From: a virus
DNA: 64,000 nt
Direction: 5' to 3' (one strand)
IMG/VR virus record: IMGVR_UViG_3300042544_003310
Span: 1-64,000 of that record
Shown: piece after piece, positions 59,137 to 64,000 of the stretch
How positions within the stretch are numbered: the first letter of the stretch is position 1
Layout of the letters: each line of letters starts with the position of its first letter
Made by a program: the position numbers and the translations under genes
Notes under the pieces: generated by a model
Told to the model about the DNA's origin: nothing
The model's input: only the letters and a program-made list of their open reading frames with translations
The model's database searches: none

Positions 59137-59164
59137 TTGACACTTTCCTTAAACCTGCTATAGT
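59137..59164 (+). promoter_or_regulatory. Sigma70-type promoter (TTGACA-N16-TATAGT)
   Basis: TTGACA 59137-59142, 16-base spacer, TATAGT 59159-59164, then AGGAG and the ATG at 59182. Confidence 0.75.
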
Positions 59165-59181
59165 CCTCGCAGGAGACACAC

Positions 59182-59898
59182 ATGCGACACAGTCAAAAAA
59201 TTGCTCTAGTGCTGTTGGGCTCAGTAAGCGCCATCAGCCTCACAGCTTGTGATGACAAGCCCAAGGATGGTGATCCCATCTACGAGAGTGCTGACCAATG
59301 CAAGAGCATGGGAGGCACAAATTGTGATGATCGCTGGTACAAGGCCATGAGCGATCATGTGTCTACAGCGCCGAAATACAATGACGAGCAAAGCTGTATT
59401 GCTCGTGGACACGAGCGTTGCACGTCGGTAACTGGACCGGGAAATTCGGGCAACATTTGGCTACCAGCCATGGTTGGCTTCATGGCAGGACGCATGACAG
59501 CAGATACTCGGCCGGTTTACTTTCAAGGCTACAACAGCCCTACAAATGCCCGAGAGCGCGAAGATCGTCGAGTGATGGCTGGTGGTTACCACGGCGGCGG
59601 TGGGGCCACTACACCAGTTATGGTAGGAAACTACTACGGAGGCGGCTCGAGTTATGACAGCGGGCGCTTGGGCAGTGGCATGAACCAGGGCGCAGCCCGC
59701 GCTGGATGGAATGTAAAGCCCGCCTCTCCAGGTGCTCCGGCTGCAAGCAGTGCAGGCACAGTGGCCCGGACTATGCCCACCTCTGTAAGCCGCGCGAGTG
59801 TCCCCTCTAGTGGCTCAAGTGCTGTGAGCACCAGCAGTGCTAGCCGCGGTGGATTTGGTGGTAGTGGTGCTGGTATGGGCAGCTCGGGCGGCGGTTGA
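59182..59898 (+). CDS. DUF1190/YgiB-YjfM-like lipoprotein
   Basis: 238 residues. The N-terminus is a lipoprotein signal: KK-like basic start, hydrophobic ALVLLGSVSAIS, then LTAC with the lipobox Cys at residue 23. The mature part has the DUF1190 pattern: DPIYESADQCKSMGGTNCDDRW, CIARGHERCTS, then W(L)PAMVGFMAGRM. The C-terminal ~100 residues are Gly/Ser-rich and probably unstructured. In E. coli ygiB/yjfM lie beside GSP-synthetase-like ygiC/yjfC, as here. Localised to the cell envelope by its signal. Confidence 0.85.
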   Translation: MRHSQKIALVLLGSVSAISLTACDDKPKDGDPIYESADQCKSMGGTNCDDRWYKAMSDHVSTAPKYNDEQSCIARGHERCTSVTGPGNSGNIWLPAMVGFMAGRMTADTRPVYFQGYNSPTNAREREDRRVMAGGYHGGGGATTPVMVGNYYGGGSSYDSGRLGSGMNQGAARAGWNVKPASPGAPAASSAGTVARTMPTSVSRASVPSSGSSAVSTSSASRGGFGGSGAGMGSSGGG

Positions 59899-59922
59899 CA
59901 AACCCAAAAATTCTGCTACAGT
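59895..59922 (+). promoter_or_regulatory. Sigma70-type promoter (TTGACA-N16-TACAGT)
   Basis: TTGACA 59895-59900 overlaps the lipoprotein gene's stop; TACAGT at 59917-59922 after a 16-base spacer; AAGGAG and the ATG at 59945 follow. Confidence 0.7.
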
Positions 59923-59944
59923 AAGGCTCAGAAGGAGACATCAT

Positions 59945-61096
59945 ATGCGACGTCACACAATGCAGGCCCGTCCCAACTGGCGCGAGCGTGCCGAGGAAGT
60001 GGGCTTCACGTTTCACACAAGTGGCAACCCCAGCACTGGTGGAGATGGCACCTACTGGGACGAGACTGTGGCCTACGAGTTCACCAGTGCCGAGATTGAT
60101 GAGCTGGAAGCTGCTACCGAAGAGGTGCATGCTCGCTGCCTCGATGCTGTGGACCGAGTGTTCAATGACCGTGAGCTGATGACGCGCATGGGCATCCCAG
60201 CTGACTATCACGACTACATCCAGTGGAGTTGGGCACGGAACGACCCATCACTCTATGGGCGATTTGACTTCGCCTATGACGGCAAGGGTCCGCCCAAGAT
60301 GCTGGAATACAACGCTGACACGCCCACTATGGTGATTGAGTCGGCTATGATGCAGTGGTTTTGGCTACAGGACGAGCGCCGTGGCGCAGATCAGTTCAAC
60401 AGCCTACATGAGCGCCTCGTGGAGCGATTTACTGAGATTCGCGTGCTCATGCCACCGGGTGAGCCCTTTTACTTTGCTGGCTTTGGGGACAATGAGGAAG
60501 AGCGGCAGACTTGTGTGTATCTTCAGGACCTGGCCACACAGGCTGGCCTTGATGCACGCTTCATCAACCTAGGCGACATTGGCTGGCTCAACAATCAGTT
60601 TGTGGACCTGGAAGATCGCCCCATCAAGTATTGGTTCAAGCTGTATCCGTGGGAGTGGATGTTCTCGGATGAGTTTGGCCAGCACACAAGGAATGATGTC
60701 AGCGGCATCATTGAACCCATCTGGAAGTGCATACTGAGCAACAAAGGCATTCTGCCTGTGCTCCACGAGATGTTCCCGGATCACCCCAACATTCTGCCTG
60801 CCTACTGGACCTCAACAGAAGCTGGTGGCAGCGACTACGTGGCTAAGCCCATGCTCAGCCGTGAGGGTGCCAACATCAGTATTGTGAGCAATGGACGCGA
60901 GGTAGCGAGCACTGCGGGCAAGTATCACGGGCACCGGATCTACCAACAGCGGGCGCGACTGTTCCAGCAAGATGGCCATCATGCTGTGATTGGCAGTTGG
61001 GTGGTGGGAGACAAGCCAGCTGGGCTCATCATTCGAGACAGTGCCCGAGAGATTGTGCAGGACACCAGCCGCGTGGTGCCACATTGGTTTCTGTGA
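59945..61096 (+). CDS. Glutathionylspermidine-synthetase-like ATP-grasp ligase (YgiC/YjfC)
   Basis: 383 residues from the ATG at 59945 with AAGGAG upstream. It matches the C-terminal synthetase domain of GSP synthase: MLEYNADTPT (glutathione/ATP pocket), YWFKLYPWEW, AYWTSTEAGGSDYVAKPMLSREGANI (ATP-grasp Lys and the R-E-G-A-N loop), and QQRARLF. The amidase half is absent, as in E. coli YgiC and YjfC, whose substrate is not fully known. It would ligate an amine or peptide carboxylate with ATP. The four-base overlap with the next gene (GTGA) couples it to the small-protein family that follows. Confidence 0.9.
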   Translation: MRRHTMQARPNWRERAEEVGFTFHTSGNPSTGGDGTYWDETVAYEFTSAEIDELEAATEEVHARCLDAVDRVFNDRELMTRMGIPADYHDYIQWSWARNDPSLYGRFDFAYDGKGPPKMLEYNADTPTMVIESAMMQWFWLQDERRGADQFNSLHERLVERFTEIRVLMPPGEPFYFAGFGDNEEERQTCVYLQDLATQAGLDARFINLGDIGWLNNQFVDLEDRPIKYWFKLYPWEWMFSDEFGQHTRNDVSGIIEPIWKCILSNKGILPVLHEMFPDHPNILPAYWTSTEAGGSDYVAKPMLSREGANISIVSNGREVASTAGKYHGHRIYQQRARLFQQDGHHAVIGSWVVGDKPAGLIIRDSAREIVQDTSRVVPHWFL

Positions 61097-61353
61097 GGGA
61101 CTGGTTTGCACCAATTGGGACAGACATCAGCAAGTGGCGGAAACTGCCTCCGAACCAAAGAGTCTCTAGCAATAATCTATTGGCTGCTGGTTATCCGTAT
61201 GTTCTGGTTCAAAATTCACAGAGTAATAAATGGAGTGAGATTCACGCATGGTGCCAAAATGTTTTGGGACAAGACAACTACACCTGGACTGGTGATGTGT
61301 TTTGGTTCCTCACAGAAGATGATGCAGTAAAATTCTCACTTGTGTGGGGCTAA
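61093..61353 (+). CDS. Small aromatic-motif protein, member A
   Basis: 86 residues from a GTG at 61093, overlapping the synthetase stop (GTGA). It carries the shared pattern: KWSEIHAWCQ, then YTWTGDVFWF, four residues, DAVKFSLVW, then one Gly at the end. The last 24 residues are identical to those of the next gene, so the pair is a recent duplication. The family has five members in the window (also 12379, 61434, 61672 and 61971). Function unknown. Confidence 0.75.
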   Translation: MRDWFAPIGTDISKWRKLPPNQRVSSNNLLAAGYPYVLVQNSQSNKWSEIHAWCQNVLGQDNYTWTGDVFWFLTEDDAVKFSLVWG

Positions 61354-61433
61354 CATGGAAAAAAACATTGGTTTTCCTAGTTGACATTGATATTCGAGTT
61401 ACCATATGGCCCTATCTTTCAGCAGAGACGCCC

Positions 61434-61670
61434 ATGTTTGATATAACAAAATGGACTCGGCTTCCTAAAGACAGAATTGTGTACGGCAAAGATCTTCAGG
61501 ACGCCGAGTATCCTTTTGTCTACACGTCAAAAGAACATTTTGGCAAGTGGCAGGAGATACATCAATGGTGCAACACTGTGATTGGCGCTGACAGATACAC
61601 TTGGACCGGTGATGTGTTTTGGTTTCTCACGGAAGATGATGCTGTGAAATTCTCATTGGTATGGGGGTAG
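61434..61670 (+). CDS. Small aromatic-motif protein, member B
   Basis: 78 residues from the ATG at 61434 (MFDITKWTRLP). It is about 45 percent identical to member A by eye and identical over the last 24 residues, with KWQEIHQWCNT and YTWTGDVFWF. A poor TTGACA-N18-TATGGC lies in the 80 bases between the two genes. Function unknown; the copies may be selected for dosage or divergence. Confidence 0.75.
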   Translation: MFDITKWTRLPKDRIVYGKDLQDAEYPFVYTSKEHFGKWQEIHQWCNTVIGADRYTWTGDVFWFLTEDDAVKFSLVWG

Positions 61671-61671
61671 C

Positions 61672-61980
61672 ATGAAAATCCAAAGAAGTATTGATGGCTA
61701 CGAGCGCAAAGACCTCTTGCAATATGTGTTTGCTTACTGTGTGAGTATTGAACAGGATATCCTCAACAGCGCCAAATTGCAAGAAATGCAGGCCTGGTGT
61801 GAAAAAGAGCTCTGTGAAGAAAGAGCAGGCAACATCATCCAGGAGGCAATGTGGGGCTGGTTGGACTACTTTGAAGGAGATTGGTGTTTCATTTACGATG
61901 ATCTCCACGACAATGGCGACTGGGTGTTTTGGTTCGCCAACAAAAGCGACATGACTAGGTTTCAACTCACATGGCTATAA
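61672..61980 (+). CDS. Small aromatic-motif protein, member C
   Basis: 102 residues from the ATG one base after the previous stop. KLQEMQAWCEKEL, then WGWLDYFEGDWCFIYDDLHDNGDWVFWFANKSDMTRFQLTWL: the W-C, the FWF and the final F-x-L-x-W are kept, with an inserted acidic loop between them. It overlaps the next gene by 10 bases. Unknown function; related to members A and B. Confidence 0.7.
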   Translation: MKIQRSIDGYERKDLLQYVFAYCVSIEQDILNSAKLQEMQAWCEKELCEERAGNIIQEAMWGWLDYFEGDWCFIYDDLHDNGDWVFWFANKSDMTRFQLTWL

Positions 61981-62312
61981 ACGAGATTCGCTGGCAAGAC
62001 ATCTTTGTGGAGAAGGTGCATGAGTTTGAAAAAGTGCTGCCCATCTACAGGTGGTGCCTAGAAAGCTGGGGCAAAGAAGTGCCCGCCAATGCCTACACGT
62101 GGTTCAGGGTAGTGTTCTCAGCTGGTGAGCCCGGTGGTTGGACCAACAGTTGGCGAGACAGTGGCTTCAGCTTGATACACATGAACAGCAAGGTAATTGA
62201 AGACATCAAAGAGGACGCGGGAAGCTATCCGGACCTACTGAAACGCTTCCCACTCTATGTTCTATTTTATAGCCAAGAGGCAGTAACTGAGTTTCGGTTG
62301 ACCTGGCAATAA
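61971..62312 (+). CDS. Small aromatic-motif protein, member D
   Basis: 113 residues. The W-C appears as VLPIYRWCLESWG, YTW as AYTWFRVVFSAG, and the C-terminus is VLFYSQEAVTEFRLTWQ, so the final F-x-L-x-W holds while FWF has become VLF. The middle contains a WTNSWRDSGFSLIH insert. The most divergent of the four tandem members, and the last before UVDE. Confidence 0.7.
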   Translation: MAINEIRWQDIFVEKVHEFEKVLPIYRWCLESWGKEVPANAYTWFRVVFSAGEPGGWTNSWRDSGFSLIHMNSKVIEDIKEDAGSYPDLLKRFPLYVLFYSQEAVTEFRLTWQ

Positions 62313-62366
62313 GTTTTGACGCAACAGCAAACTATGTTAAAAAAGTGTGTAACACAGGAGACTCTG

Positions 62367-63392
62367 GTGACTGACAAGCGAATTGGTTTTTGCTGTAAAT
62401 TTGTATCTGAAACAGAGTTCAAAGACAAGAAGAGCGCAGCAGAGTGGCACAGCCTCTACAACACAAAAGGCACAACTGTAACCTCACTGGAAAAGCTCAC
62501 ACGTACACAAGCCATTGACAAGCTGTGTGGCATTGTGCGCTACAACACTGAGGTACTTATGAGGCAGTTTCAGCTTGTAGGCAGTTGGCCACAAGAACTC
62601 CGAATGATGCGAATTGGCAGTGAGATTCTCCCTGCTCGCACACACGCCAATTGGAGCTCTGCCTATCAAGAATCTGTGATGATTGAAGCACTGCGCGGAT
62701 TTGGGGAGGTAGGCAAACTAGCACGTGACTTCGACATTCGACTCAGCACGCATCCTGGACAGTTCACTATGCTTGTGAGTCATGAGCCCGAGGTGGTGGA
62801 GCGTGCTATTGAAGACCTCGAGTACCACTCGGAGATTTTCCGGCTCATGGGCTTTGATGGAAGTGATCAGCGACAGGAGATCAACATCCATGGTGGTGCC
62901 CGTCGAGACGATTTCCTTGATTACTTTCAACACAGCTTTGCTCGGCTGAGCAGTGACACAAAGCAATGGCTGAGTGTGGAGAATGATGAGTACAGTTACG
63001 GTCTCGATCATCTCTTGCCCTTGAAAGACAAGGTGAAGATCTGTCTCGACATCAACCACTACTGGATTCATCAAGGAACGTATCTCAGTCCAGATGACCC
63101 AAGGCTGACCCAGGTGATTGAAAGTTGGCGTGGTGCACGTCCAGAAATTCATGTGGCTTGGCCGCACGAAGATGTACTTCCCTCCCACAGCAACACAACC
63201 AGGCCAGACATTGCGTTGCTCGAGTCAAGTGGTATCAAACGAAGCAAGCTGCGTGCCCACAGCAAGCGACCTTGGAACAAGGCGTTGAACAGCTACTGTC
63301 TTGAGTTTTGGGATAGGATGGATCTCATGTGCGAAGCCAAGGAAAAGAATTTAGCTGCTAGAGAATTATATGACTATTCTCAAACACTATAA
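62367..63392 (+). CDS. uvdE: UV damage endonuclease (UVDE)
   Basis: 341 residues from a GTG at 62367, chosen because AGGAG lies six bases upstream; ATG at 62334 is an alternative without a ribosome site. TIM-barrel UVDE motifs are in order: IGFCCKF, RIGSEILP, STHPGQFTML, EINIHGGAR, VENDEYSYGL, CLDINHYW, HVAWPHEDVL. The His and Glu residues in them bind the metals. UVDE cuts 5' of UV photoproducts in one step, so it gives the phage an alternative to excision repair; T4 itself uses the unrelated DenV. The gene's end overlaps the late promoter of the next gene. Confidence 0.92.
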   Translation: MTDKRIGFCCKFVSETEFKDKKSAAEWHSLYNTKGTTVTSLEKLTRTQAIDKLCGIVRYNTEVLMRQFQLVGSWPQELRMMRIGSEILPARTHANWSSAYQESVMIEALRGFGEVGKLARDFDIRLSTHPGQFTMLVSHEPEVVERAIEDLEYHSEIFRLMGFDGSDQRQEINIHGGARRDDFLDYFQHSFARLSSDTKQWLSVENDEYSYGLDHLLPLKDKVKICLDINHYWIHQGTYLSPDDPRLTQVIESWRGARPEIHVAWPHEDVLPSHSNTTRPDIALLESSGIKRSKLRAHSKRPWNKALNSYCLEFWDRMDLMCEAKEKNLAARELYDYSQTL

Positions 63393-63395
63393 ATA
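63388..63395 (+). promoter_or_regulatory. T4-type late promoter, perfect TATAAATA
   Basis: Exact TATAAATA at the end of the UVDE gene, 40 bases before the ATG at 63436. Confidence 0.7.
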
Positions 63396-63435
63396 ACCAC
63401 TTAAACCATCTTTTATACCAAGGAGCACATATGAG

Positions 63436-63816
63436 ATGAAAAACCTACCAAGCTGGGGCAAACATTTGGTCGTCGATGCAGCAGGGTGCAATGAAGCCAT
63501 CAACGACAAAGAGACTGTAACCAAATGGGTTGACCAACTGGTTAACGATATTGATATGATTGCATTTGGTCGACCAGAGATTCATTGGTTCGCAGACCAC
63601 GATGTTACTAAAGCTGGTATCAGTGCTGTGCAACTTATTACTACATCGGCTATTGTATGTCATTTTGTACCTCACACTTGGACACTTCACCTAGACGTGT
63701 TTTCTTGTAAGGACTTTGATTCCAATATTGTGCTCAAGCTGTTGCAGGAATATTTTGGGGTGAAAGCTTGGAATATCAAGGAGTTTGAACGCGAAGCTCC
63801 TGACCTCAATAGCTGA
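63436..63816 (+). CDS. speH: S-adenosylmethionine decarboxylase-like protein
   Basis: 126 residues, the size of bacterial class 1B AdoMetDC. GKHLVVDAAGCN opens the fold, and GISAVQLITTSAIVCHF then TLHLDVFSC follow. Ser71, His76 and Cys91 keep the exact spacing of S63, H68 and C83 in the Thermotoga enzyme (self-cleaving pyruvoyl Ser, processing His, catalytic Cys). The Glu before the Ser is Thr here, so processing should be tested. The product, decarboxylated AdoMet, feeds spermidine synthesis. An AAGGAG site is ideally spaced to an ATG at 63431 that reads ATG-AGA-TGA; the real start overlaps it at 63436. Confidence 0.8.
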   Translation: MKNLPSWGKHLVVDAAGCNEAINDKETVTKWVDQLVNDIDMIAFGRPEIHWFADHDVTKAGISAVQLITTSAIVCHFVPHTWTLHLDVFSCKDFDSNIVLKLLQEYFGVKAWNIKEFEREAPDLNS

Positions 63817-63838
63817 ATTATATTATAAGGAAAAAGTA

Positions 63839-64000
63839 ATGCTTATAGGTTATGCAAGGACTAGCACACATGAACAATCCGCAAGTCTAGAATCTCAAAT
63901 TGCAGCATTGCAACAGGCTGGGTGTGAAAAAATCTTCGCAGAACAAACCAGTGCTGTTGGAAGTAGACCGCAGCTCACCGCAGCGATGTCATATATTCGT
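63839..64000 (+). CDS. Serine recombinase/resolvase (N-terminus; truncated by window)
   Basis: 54 residues are visible. LIGYARTSTHEQSASLESQIAALQQAGC is the resolvase/invertase catalytic start: Y-x-R-x-S-T-x-x-Q with the nucleophile Ser9. AAGGAAAAAGTA precedes the ATG. Whether it is a small resolvase, an IS607-type transposase or a large integrase cannot be told from the part inside the window. Confidence 0.88.
   Translation, partial: MLIGYARTSTHEQSASLESQIAALQQAGCEKIFAEQTSAVGSRPQLTAAMSYIR

Overview
This window reads as part of the genome of a large, T4-related tailed phage (Caudoviricetes) of an aquatic bacterium; the host cannot be named from the sequence. Evidence: a phoH gene, several very large fibre or adhesin genes (collagen-like Gly-X-Y, polyglycine, S74 chaperone and DUF4376 features), a T4 gp t-like holin, tightly packed genes with ATGA or TAATG overlaps, and about fourteen copies of a T4-type late promoter word (TATAAATA or a close variant, constant core TAAATA) in front of genes on both strands.

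Layout. 1-9.1 kb (minus strand): a truncated collagen-like fibre, a small structural protein and a 2,497-residue virion protein. 9.2-14.3 kb: phoH, two conserved phage proteins, a 0.5-kb structured non-coding stretch, small genes, a SpoU-type RNA methyltransferase and a homologue of initiation factor IF-1. 14.3-21.3 kb (minus strand): one late operon led by a holin-like gene and continuing with a sugar nucleotidyltransferase/phosphatase fusion, a cupin and glycosyltransferases. 21.3-24.9 kb: a DnaJ-ClpA chaperone operon behind a consensus sigma70 promoter. 25-32.4 kb: the adhesin region, with a C1q-like domain between two Ser-Gly repeat blocks, two polyglycine proteins and the remains of a glycosyltransferase and a fibre. 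32.4-41.4 kb: six tandem paralogues, each a complete seven-bladed RCC1-type beta-propeller (42 blades in all), interrupted by one DUF4376 gene. 41.5-51 kb: a sugar and surface-modification operon (DUF5672 transferase, carbamoyltransferase, methyltransferases, TPR/GT9 proteins, sulfotransferase, Mrp-type Fe-S carrier, APS-kinase-like protein). 51-55.8 kb: a RyR-domain protein, a vWA protein and its partner, an epimerase and an RfbH-like iron-sulfur 3-dehydratase. 55.8-64 kb: an early-looking region with host-type promoters (TTGACA-N16/17-TATAGT-like) driving an HD hydrolase, an ATP-dependent DNA ligase, a DUF350-DUF1190-GSP-synthetase cassette, a family of small aromatic proteins, UVDE, an AdoMet-decarboxylase-like protein and a serine recombinase cut by the window edge.

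How it fits together. Structural and lysis genes appear to be under phage late control. The chaperone and host-interaction genes carry sigma70-type promoters and so are probably read by unmodified host polymerase. The two sugar-gene blocks probably build a decorated glycan (possibly carbamoylated, methylated, sulfated or dideoxy) for the virion or the host envelope. The most unusual features are the RCC1 propeller array, the YjfL/YjfM/YjfC-like cassette in a phage, a small-protein family with a conserved aromatic C-terminus at two loci, phage IF-1 from a predicted leaderless transcript, and the RfbH/Mrp iron-sulfur genes.
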